This document shows positions 25,995-34,465 of a stretch of 64,000 bases of DNA, one piece after another (position 1 is the first letter of the stretch; every line of letters starts with the position of its first letter). The translations under genes and the position numbers were made by a program. A model generated the notes under the pieces. It was given only the letters and a program-made list of their open reading frames with translations, was not told the DNA's origin and made no database searches. The DNA comes from Wolbachia endosymbiont of Spodoptera picta (GTDB lineage: Bacteria; Pseudomonadota; Alphaproteobacteria; Rickettsiales; Anaplasmataceae), in contig NZ_CP067976.1 in the NCBI RefSeq assembly GCF_018141665.1, positions 806,001 to 870,000 of the forward strand, read 5' to 3'.

Positions 25995-27236
25995 ATGGAT
26001 AAAAAAGCATTATTGGAACTAAGTAATGGGTCAAAAATTGATCTGCCCGTATTAAGTGGAACAGTAGGTCCTGATGTGTTAAATATTAAGGATTTATATA
26101 AAAAGACAGGATTATTCACTTACGATCCAGGATTTGTTTCCACAGCTTCATGTTCTTCTTCAATTACATTTATTGATGGAGATGAAGGAGTTCTTAAATA
26201 TAGGGGACATAATATAGCTGATTTGGCAGAGAATAATAATTTTACTGCTGTGATTTATTTATTGCTCTATGGTGAATTACCCAGTTCAGAGCAACACAAA
26301 AAATTTCTTCTCAAAATACAAGAATCATCCAAAGTATCAGAGCAAGTTACAAATGTAATCAAAGCATTTCCAAAAACTGCTCACCCTATGTCGATTTTAG
26401 TTGCATGTTTTGCAAATTTGTCAGCGTCTTACCATGAAATGCATGGCAAAAATGTCAATGGTGAAGATTTAGATTTTGGAATTTCTGCAATAGCAAAAGT
26501 TCCTGCAATTGTTGCAATGATTTATAGACATATCAACAATCAGGAATTCATAAATGCTAATAATAAATTAAGTTATAGTGAGAATTTCTTAAATATGATA
26601 TTTGGCAGTGCTGTTAATAATACCCTTTTTGTAAAAGCTCTGGATAAAATATTTACTCTCCATGCTGATCATGAACAGAATGCTTCTACAGCAGCTGTCA
26701 GATTGGTAGGGTCAGCTGGTTCTAATCTATTTGTAAGCCTGTCTGCAGGAGTTGCTACACTTTGGGGTCCAGCACACGGTGGAGCTAATGAGGCAGTTAT
26801 AAATATGCTCAAAGAGATAGAGCAAAGTGGAAGTGTAGATAGATTCATTGAGAAAGCTAAAGATGATAAAGATCCATTTAAGCTAATGGGATTTGGACAT
26901 CGTGTTTATAAAAACTATGATCCGCGCGCGCTTATATTAAAGGATGCTTGTCATGAGATTTTAAGCAAACTAGAGCAAAACAATGAATTACTTGAAATTG
27001 CAAAAAAACTTGAAGAAATAGCTTTAAAGGATGAGTATTTTATTACACGTAAGTTGTATCCAAATGTTGATTTTTATTCAGGTATAATAATGAATGCTAT
27101 TGGTATCCCTTCAAGTATGTTTACACCCATTTTTGCACTTGCAAGAACCACTGGTTGGGTTGCCCAGTGGTATGAAATGGTAAACGATAAAGAAACCAAG
27201 ATTTGTAGGCCAAGGCAGCTCTACTTTGGCAAATAA
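25995..27236 (+). CDS. gltA: Citrate synthase
   Basis: A type II citrate synthase of about 413 residues. It condenses oxaloacetate and acetyl-CoA in the TCA cycle. Seen: LHADHEQNASTAAVR with the catalytic histidine, GPAHGGANE, and MGFGHRVYKNYDPRA with a second catalytic histidine, then an aspartate in YPNVDFYSG. GTG at 25992 and ATG at 25995 are adjacent, and I prefer the ATG. The conserved N-terminal beta region (LPVLSGTVGPDVLNI) is present. Confidence 0.95.
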   Translation: MDKKALLELSNGSKIDLPVLSGTVGPDVLNIKDLYKKTGLFTYDPGFVSTASCSSSITFIDGDEGVLKYRGHNIADLAENNNFTAVIYLLLYGELPSSEQHKKFLLKIQESSKVSEQVTNVIKAFPKTAHPMSILVACFANLSASYHEMHGKNVNGEDLDFGISAIAKVPAIVAMIYRHINNQEFINANNKLSYSENFLNMIFGSAVNNTLFVKALDKIFTLHADHEQNASTAAVRLVGSAGSNLFVSLSAGVATLWGPAHGGANEAVINMLKEIEQSGSVDRFIEKAKDDKDPFKLMGFGHRVYKNYDPRALILKDACHEILSKLEQNNELLEIAKKLEEIALKDEYFITRKLYPNVDFYSGIIMNAIGIPSSMFTPIFALARTTGWVAQWYEMVNDKETKICRPRQLYFGK

Positions 27237-27298
27237 ACTTTCATTCACAATTCGTCCTCAAATAGTCTAATTTTCTTTAGCTATAAAATACAACAAAT

Positions 27299-28711
27299 TT
27301 ATTTTTTACTAGTTGATGTCTGCTTTTTTGCAGAACATTGGTTAGGCTGTGATATAGAAGGTTGGTTAAATTTTGTTTTGGGCTTATTAAAAGAAGATCG
27401 TCCTGAAGAAGGGCCAAAGCCACTATCTTTAACCGAAACATCACCCTCACCTTCACCATAGTAGTCGGGCCCAAGGAATTTGCTTGAGTTTCCATTATGT
27501 GATTTATCTATAACTGAATTCTTAGGTGAATCAACAAAACCACTATCTGCACTTGTATCTGCACTTGGTCCATCCGTCCCTACTTTTTCTTCAGAAGGGG
27601 CAAGAGTTTGTGGTTTCATAGCTGGCACACGCGCAGGATCAATGGACAGTTTATAATCCTCATTGATTACAGAGCTCTCTATGATCTTATCCATCACGCA
27701 GTAAGCAATGTCTGGGTTAGCAAAATCTATTCCATACACTCCTTTACTGCCCAATAGCGATTTCTGTGAAGTCCGACCTTCAAAGCTATTTAATATATCC
27801 ATACCAAACATATTATTAACGTGATTCACTTCTTCTCTTGTTAAATATCCCTCCTCATTATTATTACTTACAATAGGAATTAAAACTAAATCTTTGTTAC
27901 TGCTCAAGTAAGAGTCACGTACAATACGATCAACTGGTATGTTTGCTTTACGAAGCAAATCAACCACTGCAAATTTCAGCATGTCAGTAACTCCAATCTC
28001 GCCTTTTGGAGTATCAAAACAACGACATGTCAAGCATATTTCATGCCTTACTATGTCTTTGACGAACTTAAGATCATCAAAAACGCCTTTCTTTAAATAT
28101 ACATAATTCCCCTTCTCTTCTAAAAAACCCTTAGATCTTTTAGGACTATTTTCATAACTTTCCATTCTCGATGAGAATGATTTTACAAAAGAGTCTTTTA
28201 ATTCTTGATCATCAAAGCCCTTACAGTATAAATAAGATTTTCTGTCAAAGCTCACATCGTATACATTGTTTTCCACATAACCCTGATCAGGATGAGCGTC
28301 TATAATACTCTCTATTGTGAATCTTATAAGTTCATTAGCTAGCAAATATTTTAGATTACAAACTACCTCTTTTTCAATTGGCACTGAAAACCTATATCTG
28401 CTACTATCTGTAGTCCATTTCCCTTGATTAAAGTTAAAAGGAAAAGAGTCTGTATAAAAAAGATCATTGGCAGCCTCTTCGGCAGCAGCTTTGTCACCCT
28501 CATTTTCATTATCTCCACAAAATTTTCTTACTATACTCTCTCTCATATTGCTCAAGTACTCTCTGCCCTGATCAATATTCATATTTTTATCAAATGAGAG
28601 AACAACATAATCTTTTTCTATAGTGAGATTAGTAATAGCAGTATTATCAGAAAGAAGAACACTATTAAACGCTTTTACTAATTCTCGATTTATTTTACTT
28701 TTATTAGGCAT
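27299..28711 (-). CDS. Hypothetical lineage-specific protein, 470 aa
   Basis: I do not recognise this protein. The first 350 residues are mixed helix/strand without membrane segments, containing cysteines in HEICLTCRCFD. The last 110 residues are low-complexity, rich in S, P, G, K and Q (KKQTSTSKK at the end), as in unstructured tails. The ATG follows a GAGGTGGAG ribosome-binding site and lies 29 nt after the stop of the 57-residue ORF upstream, so the two form a unit. A soluble body with a disordered tail fits a secreted protein, but no secretion signal can be proven. Confidence 0.75.
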   Translation of the reverse strand: MPNKSKINRELVKAFNSVLLSDNTAITNLTIEKDYVVLSFDKNMNIDQGREYLSNMRESIVRKFCGDNENEGDKAAAEEAANDLFYTDSFPFNFNQGKWTTDSSRYRFSVPIEKEVVCNLKYLLANELIRFTIESIIDAHPDQGYVENNVYDVSFDRKSYLYCKGFDDQELKDSFVKSFSSRMESYENSPKRSKGFLEEKGNYVYLKKGVFDDLKFVKDIVRHEICLTCRCFDTPKGEIGVTDMLKFAVVDLLRKANIPVDRIVRDSYLSSNKDLVLIPIVSNNNEEGYLTREEVNHVNNMFGMDILNSFEGRTSQKSLLGSKGVYGIDFANPDIAYCVMDKIIESSVINEDYKLSIDPARVPAMKPQTLAPSEEKVGTDGPSADTSADSGFVDSPKNSVIDKSHNGNSSKFLGPDYYGEGEGDVSVKDSGFGPSSGRSSFNKPKTKFNQPSISQPNQCSAKKQTSTSKK

Positions 28712-28740
28712 AACTCCACCTCTCTAATTAATCAACATAA

Positions 28741-28914
28741 TTACTTACCACTCCTACTTGTGCCCTGAACACTAGATTGATTTTTCTTTCTTTCCTCTTC
28801 ACGTCTAATCATGTCTCTAAAATCATCTATTTTCTTTGGATCTATTTTGCTCAGATCAATCTTTACTCTCCCTGAATCAGGTACTTTTTTATTTGGATCA
28901 TTATTACCATGCAT
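28741..28914 (-). CDS. Small polar protein, 57 aa, upstream partner
   Basis: An ATG-started 57-codon frame preceded by a strong GGAGG at 7-nt spacing. The product is highly charged (VKIDLSKIDPKKIDDF, then REEERKKNQ) and probably helical in its middle, with a disordered serine-rich tail. It is followed closely by the 470-residue hypothetical gene and probably shares its mRNA. Function unknown. Confidence 0.6.
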   Translation of the reverse strand: MHGNNDPNKKVPDSGRVKIDLSKIDPKKIDDFRDMIRREEERKKNQSSVQGTSRSGK

Positions 28915-29083
28915 ATTAGCCTCCGAATTAAATTATTATGTAATGAGTATATTAAGAATCAACTACTAGCACAAGAAGTTTTTTTACATAAATTTTATTC
29001 ACCATTTTTATACTCCTGGATTCCAGACTGGGATGACAAGAGAAGAAGTGCTGGAATAACAACTTTTTAAATTAAGTTTTCTG

Positions 29084-29340
29084 GATTCCAGACTGGAATG
29101 ACATTAAAGGAGCTACTTGATGATACCAAAGAGGCTACTTGAATGACAAGAGAGGAGGTAATGGAATGACACCATCTTGAATGGGAGGCAGTGCCAACGA
29201 TGTGCCATATTGAAATGTTTGTACAGTTGCGACTTAAGTCAATAAGGAAAGGTGTTATTCCATTACCTCCTCTCTTGTCATTCAAGTAGCCTCTTTGGTA
29301 TCATCAAGTAGCTCCTTTAATGTCATTCCAGTCTGGAATC
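29084..29340. repeat. 90-bp inverted repeat with 77-bp centre
   Basis: Arms 29084-29173 and 29251-29340 are reverse complements with one mismatch that I can find (GGAATGACACC against GGAATAACACC). Each arm contains the palindrome ATTCCAGACTGGAAT and the phrases GAGCTACTTGATG and GAGGCTACTTGAATG. The centre is itself a copy of the repeat at 29671-29737. As RNA it would form a very long hairpin. It could be a MITE-like element or two repeat units meeting head to head. Confidence 0.88.
29163..29230 (+). repeat. 68-bp repeat, copy in the inverted-repeat centre
   Basis: The segment GGAATGACACCATCTTGAAT through GTACAGTTG is repeated, reversed and with several substitutions, at 29671-29737. The core GCAGTGCCAACGATG and GCCATATTG is shared. 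The two copies flank the GIY-YIG fragment. Confidence 0.75.
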
Positions 29341-29346
29341 TAGTAA

Positions 29347-29655
29347 ATTTATTTATTATATAAGAAAAGTTATTATATTTATATACTTGCAAGTGAACGC
29401 AATGGAAACCTATATACAGGTATAACATCAAATTTGACTAAACGAATTTGGGAACACAAAAGCAAAGCCATCTCTGGTTTCACGTCAAAGTACAATGTTT
29501 GTAAACTAGTCTATTTTGAAGAATTTCAAGAGATAAACTTAGCAATTAGTAGAGAAAAACTCCTAAAAAGCTGGCAGAGAAAATGGAAAATAAACTTAAT
29601 TGAAAAAACAAATCAAGAATGGAAAGATTTATATGATGAAATTGTGTCTGGATAA
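29347..29655 (+). pseudogene. GIY-YIG endonuclease-like gene without normal start
   Basis: The frame opens at 29347 and reads YYIYILASERNGNLYTGITS, then LTKRIWEHKSKA, which is the GIY-YIG core (YIL, then YTG with its arginine) of the small UPF0213/YhbQ type, and ends normally at 29655. No ATG, GTG or TTG occurs before the GIY-YIG core; the first ATG-like start (29434) would delete the catalytic motif. The 5' end abuts the 90-bp inverted repeat, which may have replaced the original start. Probably inactive, unless ATT is used. Confidence 0.7.
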
Positions 29656-29670
29656 CAGTGTCTGAGTACA

Positions 29671-29737
29671 CAACTGTACGAACATTGCAATATGGCGCAT
29701 CGTTGGCACTGGCTTCCATTCAAGACGGTGTCATTCC
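29671..29737 (-). repeat. 68-bp repeat, second copy
   Basis: Reverse-oriented partner of 29163-29230, running directly into a palindromic unit at 29733-29755. Confidence 0.75.
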
Positions 29738-29755
29738 AGCACTTGATGCTGGAAT
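29733..29755. repeat. Palindromic element unit
   Basis: ATTCCAGCA, loop CTTGA, TGCTGGAAT: a perfect 9-bp stem of the same family as at 18783, 43015 and 52224. Confidence 0.8.
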
Positions 29756-29799
29756 CCAGATAAAAAACCAGTCTGGAATGACAAAAAGAGAGAGAACCT

Positions 29800-31023
29800 T
29801 TACACACCTCTCTCTTTGACTGAAGAAGTATGGTTTTCAACTTTTATGTCCTCAGTTAATCCTCCTGGCAATTCCACAGCAGCATTAGCAGCTTTTTGCT
29901 TACTCTTAGCAGAAGACTCTTCTCCTTTACGTTTCTTCCCATTAGCATCCTTCGATATGTTGTTTCTTTTAACTCTCCTGTGTTCCTTTTGCTGTGGAGC
30001 AGGTGGACAGACAGCTAGCTTTGGTTTTTCAGTTTTCTCTTCTTTTGCTTCTTTCTTTTCTTTATTCATTTTTTCCAGTTTTTGTACTTCACTATTTTTG
30101 TGACTTATAACAGGTTTAGGTAGAGTGTCTACTAATTTTTCTATAGGCTTTGGTAAAATAGCACGTTCTTGCTTATTCAGAGTGATTGGCATTGGAACTT
30201 GAGATGAAAAATTAAATAGGGAAATTGGTGTGATTTCATTCACTTTTGTTTCTATTTCTTGACAAACTTCTTTTGATTCTATTTTTTCTGCTTTTTTATC
30301 TTCCTTTTTCTCGGTTGCATCTTGCTCTACTACTGCTGCTAAATCAACTGCAAAAATTTCTGCAAACATTGCAATGACTGAGCCCACGAGAAAAGTTTGA
30401 AGCTTCAATTTTAAATTTTGCAACGCTTGCAAACGTTCGAGTATTGCTATTTCCTCTTCCGGAGATAACCCACCACTGAGTAATTTCTCCTGCAATTCTT
30501 TTATCTCTTTGTCTAGCCTTTTATCCCAACTTAAGTCTAAATCTTTTTTGAAGATCTTTTTAACTAATTTCTTAAGCTTATCACGCAAAAACTTAATTAT
30601 CGAAAGAAGCAGATTTTTCTCTTTCTTCTCCTTGAGCATTTTGTAGACTTTCGGATCTACATTTACTTCAAAAAGATTAAAGAGGGATTCAAAGAAATTT
30701 GCGAATACCCCTTGACTATTATCAGTAAAGTAATCCTCACTATCTTGTATCTGTAGCTCTACTTGAGATAATGTTTCATCAATGCAACTCGCAGCCTGAC
30801 GCTCAAGCTCTATTCTCTTGAGCTCAGCTTTCCTAGCAAGCTCCTCCATGAATCCTTTTAATTCATTGAGCTTCTGCTCTGCAGAGAGATCTTGCTCCCT
30901 GATTCGATTAATGAAGATTGAGCTACCGTCCTCTTCGTTGTTATTGATTAAAAAATTTCCCATTGCTTTTTCTCCATTAATTGAATTACTGTTTCTATAA
31001 TTGTTTAGAAAGCTTTTTACCAT
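29800..31023 (-). CDS. Hypothetical helical protein with basic tail, 407 aa
   Basis: Not recognised. Residues about 20-220 are predicted by eye as long charged helices or coiled coil (ELKGFMEELARKAELKRIEL, KLKKLVKKIFKKDLDLSWDK). One hydrophobic stretch lies near 225-245 (FLVGSVIAMFAEIFAVDLAA). The rest is low-complexity and lysine/glutamate-rich, with clusters RRVKR and GKKRKG 10 residues apart that look like a bipartite nuclear localisation signal. An internal ATG at 30963 follows GGAGAAAAAGCA and may be the true start. A host-directed role is only an inference. Confidence 0.7.
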   Translation of the reverse strand: MVKSFLNNYRNSNSINGEKAMGNFLINNNEEDGSSIFINRIREQDLSAEQKLNELKGFMEELARKAELKRIELERQAASCIDETLSQVELQIQDSEDYFTDNSQGVFANFFESLFNLFEVNVDPKVYKMLKEKKEKNLLLSIIKFLRDKLKKLVKKIFKKDLDLSWDKRLDKEIKELQEKLLSGGLSPEEEIAILERLQALQNLKLKLQTFLVGSVIAMFAEIFAVDLAAVVEQDATEKKEDKKAEKIESKEVCQEIETKVNEITPISLFNFSSQVPMPITLNKQERAILPKPIEKLVDTLPKPVISHKNSEVQKLEKMNKEKKEAKEEKTEKPKLAVCPPAPQQKEHRRVKRNNISKDANGKKRKGEESSAKSKQKAANAAVELPGGLTEDIKVENHTSSVKERGV

Positions 31024-31283
31024 TTTATCTTAAGTCTATAAAATACAATAACTCAATCTTACAATATGAAGTATTTAATAAGTATTAATCTTAAAAAATA
31101 TCAATAAGTTATTGATATTTTTACATTCATACTATATACAGCCTAGCATATATTACGTAATTTTTCAAGAACATATTCACTATACTTTCTTATTTGCCTC
31201 TAAAACACCTGCAAATCATATAATAAAAGAATATTATAATGTTTAGTGTAATACTATACAATGTTATAAAATATAGTATAATA

Positions 31284-32273
31284 CTAGCATACCACTGAAT
31301 TAATGCTGAGATATTCCTTTGCTTGATCAGTTAAAACACGTCCTCTTGGTGTGCGCTTTACGAAACTGACCTTGATTAAATAAGGTTCTACTGTTTCTTC
31401 AATATTGCCAACATCTTCAGATAGTGCAATAGATATGGTGTCAATTCCAACAGGTCCTGAGGTGTTAAACAAAAATCTCAGATAATCCATATCTAATTTA
31501 TTTAGTCCCATTTTATCTATACCCAATTTTGATAGTGCAGAACCGGCAATTTCACAGGTAATTTTTTTATCATCTTTTACTTCAACAAAATCTCTTATTC
31601 TTCTGAGTAATCTCAAAGCAATTCTTGGAGTACCACGGGCGCGGCAGGCAATTTCTTGCACAGCATCCTTTTCGATTTCAGCACAAAGAACTCTTGCACC
31701 TCTTTTTATAATATCAACCAGTTCCTCAAAAGAATAAAACTCAAGATGCAGGGGAATACCAAAACGATCCCTCAGCGGTGCAGAAAGCAGTCCAAGCCGT
31801 GTTGTTGCCCCAATTAGTGTAAATGGTGGTAAATCTATTCTTAAAGTTCTGGTAGATGGGCCCTCACCTACTAGTATATCTAGGCAAAAATCTTCCATAG
31901 CAGTATATAAAACTTCCTCAATGCTACGATTTAATCTATGGATCTCATCGATAAATAGAACATCTTTTGCATTTAAAGTAGTGAGCACTGCAGCTAAGTC
32001 CCCAGCTTTACTAAGCAATGGACCAGAAGTTGCACGAAAGCTAACCCTTAACTCCTTAGAGACAATTTGTGCTAAAGTTGTTTTACCAAGCCCTGGAGGA
32101 CCATAGAGCAATACGTGATCCAAAGCTTCAGCTCTCGTCTGTGCAGCATTTATAAACACTTTTAAATTTTGTATTAAGTCTTTTTGCCCGACAAAATCAT
32201 CAAGTTGCTCAGGCCTGATATTTAAATTACGTACATCTTCAGAGTATTCCTTACTACATGATATTGACTTCAT
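31284..32273 (-). CDS. ruvB: Holliday junction helicase subunit RuvB
   Basis: A 329-residue AAA+ motor. Seen: N-terminal RPEQLDDFVGQ, Walker A GPPGLGKTTLA, Walker B LFIDEIHRLNR, sensor 1 IGATTRLGLLSAPLRDRFG, and a C-terminal winged helix (VSFVKRTPRGRVLTDQA). RuvB hexamers pull DNA through the RuvA-bound junction. The ATG overlaps the ruvA stop by 4 nt. Confidence 0.96.
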   Translation of the reverse strand: MKSISCSKEYSEDVRNLNIRPEQLDDFVGQKDLIQNLKVFINAAQTRAEALDHVLLYGPPGLGKTTLAQIVSKELRVSFRATSGPLLSKAGDLAAVLTTLNAKDVLFIDEIHRLNRSIEEVLYTAMEDFCLDILVGEGPSTRTLRIDLPPFTLIGATTRLGLLSAPLRDRFGIPLHLEFYSFEELVDIIKRGARVLCAEIEKDAVQEIACRARGTPRIALRLLRRIRDFVEVKDDKKITCEIAGSALSKLGIDKMGLNKLDMDYLRFLFNTSGPVGIDTISIALSEDVGNIEETVEPYLIKVSFVKRTPRGRVLTDQAKEYLSINSVVC

Positions 32274-32842
32274 ATTGTTTTAAGCGCCATACGAATAATA
32301 TCTTTAGTATCCAAGTTTGGTGATTCATCTTCTATTTTTTTTATTGTATCATAAGCTTTTGTTCTTTCATATCCAAGATTGATCAAAGCTGAAAGAGCAT
32401 CTTCACTAATTGAGTGAAAATGATTGTTATTTGTCTCTAATTTACTTACTTTGCCATTCAGCTCAGTAATAATTCGATTTATGAGTTTCAGGCCAAGTCC
32501 ACTCACCTTAAGTGCTAGTTTATCCTCATTTATAATTGCCAAAAACAGTTGCTCTGGAGTTAATTTGCTCAAAATTGACATTGCGGTTTTATAGCTGACA
32601 CCGCTCACTTTAACTAATAAACGCAGACACTGCTGTTCTTCTTTACTTATAAAGCCATATAGCTGAGTAACGTTTTCTCTGCTATTTGCATAAGTGTCGA
32701 TAAGTAATTTTACTCTACTTCCAATCGAACAAGCACTTAAAGTTTTGGCTGAAAGATATACTATGTAGCCAACATCATTTACATTCAGGATTATGTGATC
32801 GCTACACACCTCATCAACTATTCCTCTTAGATTTCCTATCAT
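32270..32842 (-). CDS. ruvA: Holliday junction DNA-binding subunit RuvA
   Basis: A 190-residue protein: an N-terminal OB domain (MIGNLRGIVDEVCSD), two helix-hairpin-helix regions (VSGVSYKTAMSILSKL and VSGLGLKLINRIITEL), and a C-terminal RuvB-contact domain (DALSALINLGYERTKAYDTI). It forms tetramers that hold the four-way junction open. First gene of a ruvA-ruvB unit; ruvC is not seen here. Confidence 0.95.
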   Translation of the reverse strand: MIGNLRGIVDEVCSDHIILNVNDVGYIVYLSAKTLSACSIGSRVKLLIDTYANSRENVTQLYGFISKEEQQCLRLLVKVSGVSYKTAMSILSKLTPEQLFLAIINEDKLALKVSGLGLKLINRIITELNGKVSKLETNNNHFHSISEDALSALINLGYERTKAYDTIKKIEDESPNLDTKDIIRMALKTI

Positions 32843-32908
32843 TTCTAGTACTTTATAAAATTCAGTTTAAATGCTCCTGAATCTTAGGTCAAGCAAACGA
32901 ACATTATA

Positions 32909-33046
32909 GAAGTGGTTCCAGTTTCAATCATTGCAGACAAGTTTGCAGGAAATCTATTTTAATATGTTATTCCAGATCATTATGTAATTGAACCACAAGT
33001 TACTCCGATAGAAATAGAATTGCAGTCTCCTAACTTAGCTAAGTAA
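32909..33046 (+). pseudogene. Possible C-terminal gene remnant
   Basis: A frame of 46 codons with a single internal stop (EVVPVSIIADKFAGNLF, stop, then HYVIEPQVTPIEIELQSP) in the roughly 300-bp gap between ruvA and the cytochrome c gene. The amino-acid content looks protein-like rather than random AT-rich DNA. No start and no recognised family. Low confidence. Confidence 0.25.
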
Positions 33047-33141
33047 TAGAAATTTCTATCTTTGGTGAAATAAAGGTAATTGTTTACTGTTTGCGAAAAT
33101 ATTTGCATAATTTAAGTAACATTACTTGATAAGAATTAACT

Positions 33142-33666
33142 GTGGAGCTTAATAAGATTGCAGCATCGATTTTACTTTCTGGATTAATAATTATGATAGT
33201 TAGTAATGTAGTTGATATGCTCTACAACCCAGAGGATTATAAAATTGAACACCAAACAATAGTAGCAGCCAGCAATGAGCCTCAACAAAAGATTGAACAA
33301 GTGGCACTTGATATTGGAGAGCTCATGCAGAATGCTAGCTTTGAAAAAGGCAAGTCAGCAGCAAAAAAATGTATAGCTTGTCATAGTTTTGAGAAAGGTG
33401 GAATGAATAAAGTGGGGCCAAACTTATGGAACGTGGTTGGAAATAAAAAGGCCCATCTTGGCAGCTCATTCAATTACTCAAAAGCACTACTTGAAAAAGG
33501 TGGGAAATGGGAGTATGAGGAGTTATTTGCTTTTTTAAAAAATCCAAAAGCCTACATAAAAGGTACACGCATGGCATTTGCAGGCATTTCCAATCCACAA
33601 GAGATTGCAGATCTAGTCAGCTATTTGCGTTCGATGAGCGATAGTCCGGTTGCCTTGCCAAAGTAG
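33142..33666 (+). CDS. Membrane-anchored cytochrome c
   Basis: A 174-residue class I cytochrome c. An uncleaved N-terminal hydrophobic segment (residues about 6-24) anchors it, a 35-residue linker follows, then the haem domain with CIACH at 77-81, GPNLWNVVG, and the axial methionine at about 144 (GTRMAFAG). This layout matches CycM/c552-type cytochromes that carry electrons between the bc1 complex and terminal oxidase on the periplasmic face. Start GTG at 33142. Haem is attached by the Ccm system, whose CcmD/CcmE lie at 43.5 kb. Confidence 0.9.
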   Translation: MELNKIAASILLSGLIIMIVSNVVDMLYNPEDYKIEHQTIVAASNEPQQKIEQVALDIGELMQNASFEKGKSAAKKCIACHSFEKGGMNKVGPNLWNVVGNKKAHLGSSFNYSKALLEKGGKWEYEELFAFLKNPKAYIKGTRMAFAGISNPQEIADLVSYLRSMSDSPVALPK

Positions 33667-33667
33667 T

Positions 33668-34423
33668 ATGAATTATTGTAAATTACTCGATGGAAGTAAT
33701 GGCCATATAGCATATCGAAAGCTACAAGGAAAGAAGGCCTCTATAGTTTTTCTTAGTGGTTTTGCATCCAATATGGATGGAACTAAAGCAACTGCCGTTT
33801 ACAAATTTTGCCAAGAAAATGATATAGCACTTGTGCTCTTTGATTATTTTGGCCATGGTAATTCAAGTGGTGATTTTGCTGATTATACAATAAGTGATTG
33901 GCAAAAAAATTGTGCTAAAGTGATAAGTGAATTAACTAGCAATAAACAAATAATTATAGGTTCAAGTATGGGAGGATGGCTGATGCTGCTCACTGCTCTT
34001 CAATTTCCAGAAAAAATTGCAGCATTAATCGGCATATCATCTGCTCCTGACTTCACTGAAGATTTAATATTCAAGCAATTGTCAGACAAGCAAAAAGAAG
34101 AGCTAAGCTCTAAAGGTGTAATAGATTTTACTTCGGAGCATTGTGCATACAAAATAACTAAAAATCTGATCGAAGACGGTAGAAAGAATCTTCTTTTAAA
34201 TAAAAAAACAATAGATGTAAACTGTCCTGTGCGCTTGCTGCATAGCATTAATGATCAAGATGTTCCTTATCAAGTTTCATTAAATTTAGCTAAAAAAATC
34301 AAATCAACAGACGTTGAAGTACACTTAATAAAATCAGCAAAACACAACATGTCTGATAATTATTCACTGAAAATTTTATTTAAGACCATCAGAGAATTTT
34401 TTTCAGGAGAAATATATAATTGA
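33668..34423 (+). CDS. Alpha/beta hydrolase
   Basis: A 251-residue serine hydrolase of the esterase/peptidase type. Seen: FLSGFASNMDGTKA (oxyanion region), FDYFGHGNSSG, the nucleophile elbow GSSMGGW, LLHSINDQDVPY for the acid, and SAKHNMSD for the histidine. A TTG at 33650 lies inside the cytochrome gene; ATG at 33668, 2 nt after the cytochrome stop, is the better start. It is co-transcribed with cytochrome c. The substrate is unknown. Confidence 0.85.
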   Translation: MNYCKLLDGSNGHIAYRKLQGKKASIVFLSGFASNMDGTKATAVYKFCQENDIALVLFDYFGHGNSSGDFADYTISDWQKNCAKVISELTSNKQIIIGSSMGGWLMLLTALQFPEKIAALIGISSAPDFTEDLIFKQLSDKQKEELSSKGVIDFTSEHCAYKITKNLIEDGRKNLLLNKKTIDVNCPVRLLHSINDQDVPYQVSLNLAKKIKSTDVEVHLIKSAKHNMSDNYSLKILFKTIREFFSGEIYN

Positions 34424-34465
34424 AGTAATTTAGATGTGTTTGTCGTAAGAACTGCAGTTATAGCT

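Noticed and set aside
29067..29285. 72-residue ORF within the 90-bp inverted repeat
   Set aside because: Produced by reading through the repeat arms; not conserved in meaning between the arms.
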